A DNA stretch of 64,000 nt from Sesamum alatum (lineage: Eukaryota > Streptophyta > Magnoliopsida > Lamiales > Pedaliaceae): the NCBI GenBank assembly GCA_034509735.1, contig JACGWO010000007.1, forward strand, positions 25,262,046-25,326,045, given 5' to 3'. Positions 11,305-23,056 of this stretch are shown here, one piece after another (the stretch's first letter is position 1; the number at the start of each line of letters is the position of its first letter). Under the pieces are notes generated by a model. The model was not told the origin of the DNA. It saw nothing but the letters and a program-made list of their open reading frames with translations, and did not search any database. A program made the translations under genes and the position numbers.

Positions 11305-11643
11305 ACTATATCACCACCTTATAAGCAGTATGGTAGAGGATGATTCTTTTGATTATGTTCTTTTAGTGTCAGATGATTACATTTTGAATAGAGGATGGGA
11401 TGTTCTGAAATCAAATCGGTTGTGTTCTTTCATGTGTGATGATCATTCTTATTTATGTGCCGATGATGCTAGTTATTTACCTAAAGTACCGAATTCATTT
11501 CTCTACTAATGTTTTTAGGTGTGAACTGTGCAGTGTTCGTACACTGTCATAGGTCAAAGATTTTGCTATTTGAGTCTAGTTATATCATGAATATGGTGTT
11601 CTCCTCAAATTTCATTTTAGATATGTGTGCATATACATTAGAA
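11305..11643 (+). other. Pre-insertion flank with an unrecognised 59-codon frame
   Basis: This is the single-copy-looking flank between the hAT end and copia D; the same locus resumes at 54418. An open frame from ATG 11330 to TAA 11509 has ordinary-looking composition (VEDDSFDYVLLVSDDYILN near the start, aspartate-rich) and could be a gene fragment. It is followed by TTTTTAG, a possible 3' splice site. I do not recognise the product; chance is possible. Confidence 0.3.
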
Positions 11644-11648
11644 GTGTC

Positions 11649-12021
11649 GAGTAGAATAGCCATGAGAAATCTTATAATCAACACCCAACAGAAACGTCCT
11701 TGTCTCGAACACAACATTATAAGTGAAAGTGTACTTTATTGAGATAGTGCAGTCTATAAACGTGAGTGTGCCTTTATTCGGCCTTTAACACTTTACAAGT
11801 TAGAGGGAGTTGAGCTTATTTAGGTTTGCTGTTAATATTAGCAGTTAATTAGTTAAGGGTTATTAACTGCTTAAAGCCTTAGTATAAATACGGTTAGTAC
11901 TAGCTCAACTGAAGATTGAATGAAATCCAGCTTTTGATTTTCACTTTACTTTTACACTGTTCATCGTCTTCCTTGTTGAGTTTTCAGTAGCTACGCTAAC
12001 TTCATTTTTCGCTTCCTAACA
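11649..12021 (+). repeat. 5' LTR of copia D and adjacent PBS
   Basis: It aligns through its length with 54036-54412. The first three bases are altered (GAG for TGT), and it ends CTTCCTAACA. The primer site TGGTATCAAAGTC begins at 12022, matching the initiator tRNA-Met 3' end with one change from the usual TGGTATCAGAG. AGTATAAATACGG near 11881 is a likely TATA box for the element transcript. Confidence 0.9.
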
Positions 12022-12115
12022 TGGTATCAAAGTCATCATGTGATGGTGGTCTCTGGTACTACCTCTACTTTCATAGCGAAATCAAAATAATCTGTGATGG
12101 ATCAAGATCCCCCAA

Positions 12116-13604
12116 ATGGCTAGCCCCACTAGAGAAGACAAGAAGGGGAAGAAGGTGGATATGGACTTAGATCTCTTGCAGGTGCAAGTGACAGAAAACC
12201 CTGGTATTGTACTCATCTCAAATATGTTGACAGGACCAAACTACTTATCTTGGAGTCGGTCAATCAAGATCGCCCTCAGGGCGAAGATGAAACTGGGGTA
12301 CATCGATGGTCGAAACACCCAAACCTGATGAAGATACGGAGGAGTATGAGTCTTGGGCGCGAGCGGATTCTTTGGTCATTTCATGGATCTTGAACACAAT
12401 ATCCAGAGAAATAGTGGAATCTTTTCTTGTACATAGACACGACAAGAGAACTCTAGCTGGAGATTGAATCAAGATGTGGCGTAAGCAACAACCCTTTCAT
12501 ATATCAGCTACAAAGAGAGATCGCATCAGCCTCCCAAGGAAACCTTTCAGTCTCTGCATATTTTGCGAATTGACAGAAACTATGGGATGAGTTGGGATGT
12601 TTGGTGATAACCCCTCATTGTAGCTGTGGAGCAGCAAACGAAATGGCCAACTTACAATAAAGCGACCACCGAATGCAATTTTTAATGGGACTTAGTGAGT
12701 CTGTTGAACAAATTTGTGGCCAAATTGTGATCCTAGAAGCTTAGCCTAATTTGGCAAAGGTGTATGCCATGGTTTTGAGGAATGAGAGGCAAAAAGAGAT
12801 CAGGACAACTTTTTCGAGTCCTCCGCAAAATGTGGCTATGCAAGCGAAGGAACATCCTAGAAATAAGACTCAATGGAGGAGAAGGACAACCCAAGAGAGA
12901 ATAAGTCAGTTGTGTGCACACTGTGGTAAGACTGAACATTTGAAGGAAAACTGTTCCGAAAATAAATGGATATCTTGAGTGGTATAAAACACTCATGGAT
13001 CAAAGGAAAAAGAAAGGGAATAGTACAAGCACCACACAAAGCACTAGCAGGGCTTTCACCTCCACAGCCAGTCAGACAACAAACCAAGATATCGTCCAAC
13101 ACATCGTAGACCAGGAAGCTATTACAGAATTCATTAGGACAGGACTGAAAAGAGCAATAGACAGAAGCCCCTTAGAATTACGTGGGAAAGAAAGATTAGA
13201 TGACTTTGAGGATTACTCAGGTAAACTTGTTCTTACCTGTACATCTGAGAATGCAAAATTCTGGATCATTGATAGCGGAGCAACTTCGCATATGTGCAAT
13301 GATATATTTGTATTTCACACCACCAAGAAATGTAAAACTGACTCATATATACATTTGGCTGATGGCTCTAAGCAACTTGTGAATACAGTAGGAGATGTAG
13401 AACTCTCAAACAACTTGAAATTATCTGATGTGTTTGCATGTGCTAGCGTTGAAAAATTTAACCTCATCTCGATTAGCAAATTGTGTGATAATACTGACAT
13501 CAGGTTCAAGTTTCTGCCTTTATATTGTATTTTGTAGGACCAGAGGAATGGTAAAACAATAGCTGCAGGAAATCTCATAGGGAAGTGTATATTGTGGATG
13601 AGGA
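12116..13604 (+). pseudogene. copia D gag and protease (broken, left part)
   Basis: ATG 12116 opens a gag_3-type N-terminus: PGIVLISNMLTGPNYLSWSRSIKIALRAKMKLGYIDG. A stop at 12326 and frameshifts follow, but gag sequence continues, with a CCHC zinc knuckle CAHCGKTEHLKENC near 12914-12955. A frame from 12995 to 13537 contains the aspartic protease site FWIIDSGATSHMCND (from about 13259), which would cleave the polyprotein, and a following LADGSKQ loop. The polyprotein is then cut at 13604 by element E. Multiple stops show an old, inactive copy. Confidence 0.88.
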
Positions 13605-15844
13605 TGAAGGACAAGCGGATCCGCCGGGGTGCACGAGCGGAAGCGAGAGAATGAAATTAAATCGCATAAATTAAATGCAATAATCATAAAAATCTCAAGC
13701 GGTGTACCCTTGGGTGCACAACCGGGCGTTCAATGTAGCAACATAAAACAAATATTGAACATAGGGCGTAGAATTGAAAATAAACTACGAAAGCGCATAA
13801 ACCGTTACCTTTGTAGTTTTTCACGTGTGCCGCTACTTGCGTTGTTCCTCTCCAGAATGTCCACGAAGTTCAAATGAATGAACTCTCCAAAGGTGATCCA
13901 CACCAGACCGAAAGAGATCCTCGTTCTCCTTGCTAGAAGAAAACGGGTCTAGAAAGACTTGGTTTAAGAAGATGAACATTATCAATTTAGTGTTCTTCTT
14001 AAACTCATTTTGTTCTTTCAAATGATCCTAGATCAAATGAATAACACAAGTGTAGGGAGTGGGAGAGAGGCCGAAAGTTAGGAGGGAGAGAGTATGATTT
14101 TTCTTTTTCTTTTCCTAGAAAAGATGAATAATGAATCTTGTTACTTGTGTTAGTATATACTCATATATATACATAATTAATGTGATTATTGGAATGTGTC
14201 TAGGTTCATCCAAGGATGACTAGATATTTCCCAGTCAAGTCTACCATCTATTAAGGTGTTACTATGTACTCATATATATACATCAATTCTTCAATCAAGT
14301 CTACCATCTATTAAGGTATGATCAAATCATACCAAAAGGGTGAGGCTTGATTGGAGTTGATTTGTCTCTTACCGAAAGAGACAAGTCAACTACACCTAGC
14401 ATCCAACATGGCCGATTTTTGCTCCCTCCAAGGTATCAATTTTCGGCTTGCTTATTTAGGGAAGAAGTCCAACTTCTTCCTATTCCAAAAATGGAATTAA
14501 CACACCTCTCGGGTCAAAATTTAACGGATCGGGTTCCACTGTAATCCAATTACAACGAACCCAAAATTAAATTAAATTAAATTAAATTTCCACTTAAATA
14601 ATTCTCATTGATCATTTAATCCAATTAAAAGATCCAACATCTCAACTTTTCATATTAATCGATAAATCTCATTTACCGGTTAAACGAGGGCCCGATACAA
14701 TATCGGCCCGTCCATCTAATGGACAATCCCTTAAGTAATCCGAATACTTAATCGTCCTCCAAAATTGACTCCAAGTTAAATTCTCCATCTTCTCGGTGAT
14801 TTTTATGTGACCCTTTAGGTTCACCCTCAACTAGACTTTAGCCTGAGTCTCACAAGGGCCAGTTACCATGGGTGGCCGTCTAGCAACGGTCCATGGCACT
14901 AGAGGCTAGGTGAATGTTGGCGTGAACATTTAGTTGTTGATTCCTTATGGGTATGGTCCCTCCATCTACTGTCTCCCGTCCTTAGTCTAGGGTAGGGAAT
15001 TGAGCGTCGGTTCCCATCCTTGACTAGGCATCTATGCTTAATGCTCGAGACTATGCATGTCTCTTTGCATCGACACAAGAAACCATTTTCTATTCGACCA
15101 ACCACTATGGCCACAGGTTTAAACAGCATGAATGTGTCTCCGAGTGCATAGGAGATACCTCTGTCACATACTGACAGGGGATGAATCCTCTTCTTAGAAC
15201 CCACCGTCCTCGCTACACATTCTGACTGCACTAGACAAGGCTTATAATGATCATCTTACAGAATGATCACCTCACACCAGATCCAAGATACAACCGTCCA
15301 GTGCACGTGGCTGCCATGGTTCCTCAAGTCTGAGGACTACTCCTGTACTATCGGAACCGGGAAAATCTAATCATACCGACCAAGCCTCCAAGGTTTCCAT
15401 ATGATGATCCCCGCGAGTCAGTCCAGTCGGCTCAACCCTAGTCAACCAACCCATCAAAATCGTGTAGGCGTCCCACGCCTGTCGCCGATGAAACACGATG
15501 CTCATCCAATGAACACGACTCTTTATGCAAGTCTCTATAGGACTCTCGATGTCCTGTCTCGAGGTCCTCGACTTGGAACGTTCCAGACCCAACTCTTAAT
15601 CAGTTGGTTTCATGACCACCATCCAATACGTGGCCCAACTGCATGAGTTGTTAATCGTGGTCTGTGGGCTTTGTTGCGATATATGTAAAATACCATTTTA
15701 GCATATGGAAAATGAGCGCAGCAAAGAGAATACCAAAGATAACAAATACTCATTTTATTCATTACATAATATTACATTACATCACGTTGTCATATAGGTT
15801 ACAAAATGCCAAACCTATTGGCTTTCTGGTCACTTATTCTAACA
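13605..15844 (-). repeat. 3' LTR of copia E (2,240 bp)
   Basis: On the minus strand it begins TGTTAGAATAAGTGACC at 15844 and ends CTTGTCCTTCA at 13605. The plus-strand bases TCTCCCACTTGACC just beyond 15844 are the complement of the polypurine tract. It aligns with 1939-4165 and with the I LTRs. A ~45 bp local duplication around 14205-14315 (CAAGTCTACCATCTATTAAGGT occurs twice) distinguishes it. Confidence 0.93.
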
Positions 15845-15859
15845 ATCTCCCACTTGACC

Positions 15860-17825
15860 TAAAGCTAATCACCCATTGACCTCAAACCTCTTATCTAGAT
15901 GGTGAGTATGGGCAACTTGCGACACGGGCTTAGGAAATGGATCTGATATGTTTTCTGCGGAGCTGACTCGGTCCAATCGAACGTCACTCCTGCTAACCAT
16001 CTCTCTGAGCAGATGGTAGCGTCTAAGAATATGCTTAGATCATGATGAGATCTCGGTTCCTTTGCTAGTTGTATCGCCCCGTTGTTATCATAGAATATAA
16101 CTACAGGCTTAGCAATGCTAGGCACTACACTCAACCCTTGGATGTAGCTCATCAACCAAAGCGCCTCCTTAGGAGCTTCCGAAGCTGCTATGTATTCAAA
16201 CTCTGTGGTGGAGTCCGCCGTGGTAGCCTGCTTGGAACTCTTCCAAACAACCATGCCACCATAGTCTGAATACAAAACCAGACTAAGACTTGACATCATC
16301 GTCATTCGATTGGAAGCTAGCGTCGCTATAGCCTTCCAGTATCAATTCTCCACCACCGTAGATAAGAACATGCCCTTAGTCCTTTTCAAGTACTTCAGGG
16401 ATAGTCTTGACCACAGTCCAGTGTGCCGGGAACAACTAGTCACGCTCAAAGCCAAAGCCACATCAGGTCTAGTGCACTGGATAACGTACTGAATGCTGCC
16501 TACAGCTGAAGCATAGGGGATGTCCAACATTCATTTAAGCTCCTCATCAGTCAGGAGACTGCTTCTTGGATAACTTAATTTCATGCCTCATAGGAAGGAA
16601 TCCTCGTTTTGAGTTCTCCATCTTGAATCTCTTCAATACTTTCTAAATGTACGAGGACTGGGTCATTCCCAATATCCTTATAGATCTATCTCTGTAGATC
16701 TTGATGCTAAGGATGTAGGATGTCTCGCTCATATCCTTCATGGAAAATTGTGTCGACAACCAAGCTTTAGTGGTTCCCAACATCTTAGCATCATTCCTAA
16801 TGAGCAAGATGTCATCCACGTAAAGCGCCAGAAACATAACTGAGTTCCCACTGATCTTCTTGTATACACAAGGATCGGACTCGTTCTTGATGAAATCATA
16901 TCCCCGTATGATTTCATCAAAACGTATGTTCCAGCTTCGGAAAGCTTGTTTGAGGCCATAGATTAACCTTTGGAGACAACAGACCTTCTGCTCTTCTCCA
17001 ACAGATGTGAAACCTTCCGATTGATCCATATAGATCTCTTCCTCTACGAAACCGTTGAGGAAGGCGATTTTCACATCCATCTGCCATATTTCATAGTCAT
17101 ACCATGCTGCTATGGCAAGCAGTATCCAAATGGACTTAGCCATTGCTACAGGCGAGTAGGTTTCCTCAAAGTCGACCCCGGGTCGCTGAGTGTAACCCTT
17201 CGCCACAAACCTGGCTTTGAAGGTTGTAACCTCCCCGACAGCTCCAAGATTATGTTTGTAGACCCATTTACACCCTACGGGTTTTACCCCTTTGGGTGGG
17301 TCCACTAGGGTCCAAACCTGGTTTGCACTCATCGAGTCCATTTCAGATTTCATGGTCTCAAGCCACTTATCCGAATCAATGTTCGACATCGCTTCTCCGT
17401 ACGTCTTTGGATCATTATCCAACTAACCGGTCAGGCCCAGAAATCCATACCTGTCAGGTGGTTGGGATACTCTGGCCGACCTACGTAGGACTGAAACATT
17501 ATCAGTGGGAACTACCGGTTCAGATATCACTGCCGCCTCATGGGGTACCTCACTTGATTTCTCAAGGAGTACCTCATCGCGTCAACTATCAAACGAAAAC
17601 CCTTTTTCAAGAACACTGCGTTTCACGAGACAAAAACCTTTTGCTCAGAGGGATCATAGAAATAATACCCCGCAGTTTCTTTCGGATACCCGATGAACCT
17701 GCATAAACTAGACCTGGAGTCCAGTTTATCTCCCACTAATCTCTTGACATATGCAGGGCAACACCACACTTTTCAAGTATTTGTAGGAGGCAGGCTTACC
17801 ATGCCATATCTCATATGGCGTCTGG
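15860..17825 (-). pseudogene. copia E reverse transcriptase and RNase H (broken)
   Basis: The minus-strand RT frame 17422-16643 holds DNDPKTYGEAM, KWVYKHNLG, QMDVKIAFLNG, IYGLKQAFRSWN and the catalytic LYVDDILLIRND. It stops at 16643, where related elements continue. A connecting segment 16530-16342 (ASAVGSIQYVIQCTRPDVALAL) and an RNase H frame 16305-15895 (SSKQATTADSTTEFEYIAASEA, FYDNNGAIQLAKEPRSHH) follow in shifted frames. Upstream, 17825-17423 holds the integrase C-terminal tail and the variable linker. Together they describe RT plus RNase H as in A and I, but with several frame breaks, so not functional. Confidence 0.9.
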
Positions 17826-18282
17826 GGAAAAATCACACTTTTGGTCCTGTAGCTTAAGGTCTTTCCATTTTTGATCCCATTGATTACGGGATTCTCACTT
17901 TTGGTCCCGTAACTTTTATAAAATAGCACTTTTGGTCCTATGCCACCTTTCTGTTAAATTTTTTAATGGAAAACACCACGTGCTTAGCACGTGGCCATTA
18001 GGGACTTTACACTTTTTGTCCCATATGTTATGGAATTCTCACTTTTGGTCCCATATGTTATGAAATTTTCACTTTTGGTCCCATAACTTTCAAAAAGTAA
18101 CACTTTTGGTCCCGTGCACTTAACGGCCACGTGGTACTTTTTGCTAAATATCTAACAGAAAGTATCATGGGACCGAAACTGCTACTTTTTTAAAGTTACA
18201 TGACCAAAAGTGAGAATCCCGTATCCAATGGGACCAAAAGTGGAAAGGCCTTAAGTTATGGGATGAAAAATGTTATTTCCCC
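17826..18282. mobile_element. Foldback MITE inserted in integrase of E (about 457 bp)
   Basis: The two ends are long imperfect inverted repeats (roughly 90-100 bp). The left begins GGGGAAAAATCACACTTTTGG and the reverse complement of the right begins GGGGAAATAACATTTTTCATCC, both continuing through AGCTTAAGG / AACTTAAGG and TACGGGATTCTCACTTTTGG. GTCTGG lies just outside both ends; extended to 9 bp the flanks match at 7 positions. CACTTTTGGTCCC units recur through the element, and the centre has CACGTGCTTAGCACGTGG, a further palindrome. There is no coding capacity. The flank size suggests a Mutator-like origin. Confidence 0.75.
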
Positions 18283-18954
18283 AGGGTCTGGGATATCTTC
18301 TTAGATGGCGATTCAAAACTTTGGCCGCTGTCTAAAGAGCGTATCCCCAGAAGGATAAGGGGAGTTCGGTAAAACTCATCATGGATCGGACCATGTCCAA
18401 CAAAGTCTGATTCCTCCTTTCAGACACACCATTAGTTGTGGTGTTCCAGGAGGGGTCCACTGGGAGAGAATCTCATTCTCTTCTAGATAAGCAATAATCT
18501 CACCACTCAAATACTCTCCACCTCGATCCGATCGAAGGGCTTTGATCTTTCCACCGGTTTGCTTCTCTACTTGAAGTCTGTATTCCTTAAACCTTCCAAA
18601 GGCTTCAGACTTGTACCTCATCAGGTAAACATAACCATATCGTGAGTGATCATCGGTAAAGGTTATGAAGTACGAGTACCCACCTCTAGCTTGAGTATTT
18701 AGTGGGTCACAGACGTCTGTATGGATCAAATCCAAAAGACCGTTGGCTAGCGTGCTTTGTCCAACGAAGGGTTTCTTGGTCATCTTCCCCTTCAGACAGG
18801 ATTCACAGGTTGGTAGGTGGTCCAAATCTTTTATTTCTAGACTTTTTGAGTCCACGAACCTTCTTATCCTATCCTTAGAAATATGACCTAACCTCGCATG
18901 CCAAATCTGTGCATTAGCTTGATTATCATGTTTCTGTTTGTCTTCCGCAGTCAT
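18283..18954 (-). pseudogene. copia E integrase (broken)
   Basis: The minus-strand frame 18954-18379 begins with the GAG-pre-integrase zinc-binding part (WHARLGHIS, LPTCESCLKGKMTKKPF). The integrase core follows with catalytic aspartates in LIHTDVCDPL and SDRGGEYLSG and the WTPPGTPQ segment. After 18430 the frame shifts by one base, then the MITE at 18282 interrupts the sequence, which resumes at 17825. Integrase would insert element cDNA into the host genome. The N-terminal junction MTAEDKQKH directly follows gag because the protease is deleted. Confidence 0.88.
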
Positions 18955-19820
18955 AATCCAATTAGACTATTGAACACAAACATACCTGGATTGGAGAGGA
19001 GTTGTGGGCACTCCCTCTTCCAATGCCCCTTTCCTTGGCAATGTATGCAAACATCATTTGCCTTGAACTGCTGAGAACTACGGGGCTTCCCTTCCCTTTG
19101 CCCATCCTTACCGGGGCAACAGAGGCGCCTTGAGCGCAAACAGGGGCGACAACCGTCTTCTCTTTTCCCTTCTTCCTCTTCCAGCGTCCGGTCCTTTTGC
19201 CATTTGCCTTGGAGGTCGAAGCCTCTCCTATCAATACCGCCGATGCCGACTTGTGGGTCGTCGCCTCGTATTGGACCAACATGTTGATCAACTCATGAAT
19301 AGACTTCTCAAGTCTGTTCATAGAACGGAGGAAGCGACAATAGGATCACGTCAATGTATGCGTCATTGTTAAGCCTAGCTTTAAGGTCCTCGAGCTTCTT
19401 CACTAGGGAGAGCATCTTAACCCCATGACTCTGTACAGAAGATCCTTCAGCAAGCTTGGTGCCAAAGAATGCTTTTGTGGCGGCATATCTAATATGCCTA
19501 TCCAGAACCGCATAAACCTCATTCATGCGGAGCATTTTGGCGGAGACGTTGTCCAGCCTCTTATATTGCTTCTGGATGTCGTTAGACATCGAAGCCAATA
19601 TGATACTGTGTACTTTTCGATTGTCCTCATGCCATTTCTCGAACGTCAAATGTTCTTCTGGCGTGGACCCCTCCGGTAAGTCGCTCGGCGGCGGCTCGTC
19701 CCAGACGTAACCTTGGTTCTCAAAACTGAGGACAATCCTCAAGTTTCTCAGCCTGTCCGAGTAGTTCGTTCCATTAAACTTATTAGTCTCAAGTACCATG
19801 ATCAACAGATTCTTAGACAT
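18955..19820 (-). pseudogene. copia E gag with zinc knuckle; protease missing
   Basis: ATG 19820 starts MSKNLLIMVLETNKFNG. The capsid region runs to about 19312, where a short deletion after PPFYEQT, compared with the matching part of I, shifts the frame. The rest of gag (ELINMLVQYEATTHKSA, basic tract) and a zinc knuckle CIHCQGKGHWKREC (near 19050) follow. At about 18970 the sequence jumps from NPGMFV to the segment that in I lies just before the integrase, skipping the ~370 bp that encodes the DTGCGAH protease. Without protease this copy could not process its own polyprotein. Confidence 0.88.
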
Positions 19821-21736
19821 ATCTACATTTATGAAATATAAAGCAGAAATCAGCAGATGATGGTAATATTATTGTTCAAGTTGAAGTCATGGTCTTTTTA
19901 GTCTTTAACCCTCCCACTATTTATTCGAAAGTCCACCCCTCTCAAGTGGAGTTTCGAGAAATCATTTCCTAGTGGGCTTGGGATCCACAAGCATAATATC
20001 CATGCCCCGGTTTTACAATTCACATAAGAAGACCTCATGGGAGATATCCAATATCATTCTCACCCAATGAGATTTCCAAGATATTTTGCCTCACCTATTC
20101 GCATGGTTCCAAGGACTCCAAGCAAACCATGTTACTCAGTGTTGGGCCCGACCCATCAACCAAATCATGCCTCAACTGTCGCCCCCCACGACTCGTGAGA
20201 CAGGGAAACAGCGAGTGCAATCTCTTTGTTCACAACAATGGTGCACCTTTTCCCCTAGTCCAAGTGTGCCACGACTCGTGAGACCACACTTAGGTAGTGG
20301 TAGCTTCCTCACCACATTGTTGTGGATGGAAGGCTCGGACATATCAAAATACTATTTTGAACCAAGTCCGTTCTGGGCCTAATATTTAATTTGGTCCAAC
20401 CAAATGAAAGTTCGTTAAACGATCGAGACCTCATCATATTAAGTGTTTTAGCATGTATAAATATCCAATATTTAAAGCGTTTAAATAAATACACCGCATG
20501 CGAAAAACATAGCATACCCCTATTAGAATTATCACAAGCCAACCTATGCGACCCACTGAGCCCGCAGTGAGTCTATGGTCTGTCTAGGGTGGTCCTATAT
20601 TATTAAAAAGATAATAAACCCATTGTCATTCCAATGGGCCTTGTGGCTCTTCTTGTTTCACGCCTTGATGTTCCACCTTAGGGTCTCCGACTCCATGGGC
20701 TTGTTAACGTATAAAACCTCACCAAAATCTATCTACTCTGATCACAAAAGAAAGTATTACATGAAAATTATACAAACAAGCCTTAACATCAGGATGATGA
20801 GGGAGATGATAGTCACAAAACAAGAGGGACGCAGGCCACACCCAACAAAAATGTCAATAACATACATACATCCATACACAAGGTCTAGAGCTCTTGTTAT
20901 CATCCCATGTTGATTCCAGCGACGCATATAACACAATTATTCCAAATAATCATGCTTAACCATGAATATTTAAAATATCCAAGTGATGTCCAACATCATA
21001 AAGTGCAAATATATAAATAATATGCAAAGTTCAAATTTCAAATTCAATAGACATTACATACAATACATCCAATGCATGTATTAAACCTAAATTAATTAAG
21101 CAAATTTCATCTAAGGCAAAATCTAATAATTCCAAAATCAAATATGCAACATTAATACATTTTCAGAATAATGTGCAGAAATTCCAGAAAATCTAATTTT
21201 TCAAAAAATGTCGAGAAACGGCACAAAACGGCCCAGCCGTTATGCCAGCCGGCCGCCCGCACGCACTGGGCCGTGACCGCGCGCGCGTGCAGGCAGCTAG
21301 CCTGTGCGCCCTGTGCCGCGCGGGCCTCGGCCAGCAGCCACGGTCCTACACACAACGTGCGCGCGTGCCTGTTTGCACCACCCCTGGCGCAGTGTGCGCG
21401 GCCGCCCCTGCCAGCCAGGCTGCGCGCAAGCGTGAGCCCACGCTCGCCCGCCAGCCAGTGACCGGCCGGCAAGGACGGTAGCCAACCGTTGCCGCTGCTC
21501 TCCATTTTAGATGCTTTTTCGACCTTTCTTTTTCAGCACATAATTAACAATATAAACTGAAAATAAACATGCAATTTTAAGATCCAATCTTAAATATATC
21601 ACATGCATAATGTCCATCACATTCAAACAAATGAACAATCATATTTATTCACATATTCATACAATCATACATGCTTATAAAATCGTAAAAACAAGTAGAT
21701 CATGCCAAGCACATCGAATCGGGCTCTGATACCACT
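19821..21736 (-). other. 5' leader and primer site of copia E
   Basis: Read on the minus strand, the primer-binding sequence TGGTATCAGAGCC occupies 21734-21722, two bases inside the LTR end. The leader contains a CG-rich block (21225-21500) and two CACGAGTCGTG palindromes (20270-20280 and 20187-20197) about 80 bp apart, at the same place before gag as in the other copies. No coding frame of note is present. Confidence 0.85.
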
Positions 21737-23056
21737 TGAAGGACAAGCGGATCCGCCCGGGAGTGCGAGCGGAAGCGAGAGAATGGAATTAAATCGCATA
21801 AATTAAATGCAATAATCATAAAATCCCAAGAGGTGTACCCTTGGGTACTCAATCGGGCGTTCGATGTAGGCTGCAGCAACTTAAAACGAATATTGAACAT
21901 AGGGCATATAATTGAAATAAACTACGAAAGCGTATAAACCGTTAAATTTATAGTTTTTCACGTGTGCCGCTACTTGCGTTGTTCCTCTCCGAAATGCCCA
22001 CGAAGTTCAAACGTATGAACTCTCCAACAGTGATCCACACCACAACGGAAGAGATCCTCGTTCTCCTTGCTAGAAGAAAACAGGCCTAGAAGGACTCCGT
22101 TTAAGAAGATGAACACTATCAATTTAGTGTTCTTCTCAAACTCACTTTGTTCTTTCAAATGATCCTAGATCAAATGAAGAAGACAAGTGTAGGCAGAGGG
22201 AGAGATGCTGAGAGTTAGAAGGGAGAGAGTGCGATTTTTCTTCTTCTTTTCCTAGAAAAGATGAATAATGAATCTTGTTACTTAGGCGTCAGTATGTACT
22301 CATATATATACATAATTAATGTGATTATTAGAATGTGTCTGGGTTCATCTAAGGATGTCTAGATACATCCCAATCAATTACCATCAATTCTTCAATCAAG
22401 TCTACCATCTCTTAAGGTATGATCAAATCATACCAAAAGGGAGAGGCTTGATTAGAGTGGATTTGTCTCTTACCAAAAGAGGCAAGTCAACTACACCTAG
22501 CATCCAAATGGCCGATTTTTGCTCCCTCCAAGTAGCACTTTTCGGCCATGCTTATTTAGGGAAGAAGTCCAACTTCTTCCTATTCCAAAAATGGAATTAA
22601 CACACCTCTCGGGTCAAAATTTAACGAACCGGGTTCCACTGTAATCCAATTATAATGGACCAAAAACTAAATTCAATTTAATTAAGTTTCCACTTAAATA
22701 ATTCACGTTGATTATTTAATCCAATTAAAAGATCCAACATCTCAACTTTTCGTATTAAATGAGGGCCCGATACAATATCGGTCCGTCCATCCAATGGACA
22801 ATCCCTTAAGTAATCCAATTACTTATTCATCATCTGAAATTGACTCCAAGTCAATTTCTCCACCTTCTCGGTGATTTGTGTGTGAACCTTTAGGTTCACC
22901 CTCAGTTAGACTTGGGCCCGTGTCCCACAAGGGCCCATTACCATGGGTGGCTGTCTAGCAACTGTCCATCGCACTAAAGACTAGGTGAATGTTGGCGTGA
23001 ACATTTAGGCACCGATTCCGTAAGGGTACGGTCCTTCCGTCTACTATCTCCTTGCC
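21737..23056 (-). repeat. 5' LTR of copia E, inner part
   Basis: It begins on the plus strand with TGAAGGACAAGCGG at 21737 (the LTR's 3' end) and aligns with 13605-14985 of the 3' LTR. It stops at 23056 (CTCCTTGCC), where element F begins, and resumes at 50032. The target-site copies of F are TTGCC (23052-23056) and TGGCC (50027-50031). Confidence 0.92.

Noticed and set aside
21152..21505. Open frames in the CG-rich part of the leader of E
   Set aside because: Composition effect within a retrotransposon leader, not conserved between copies.
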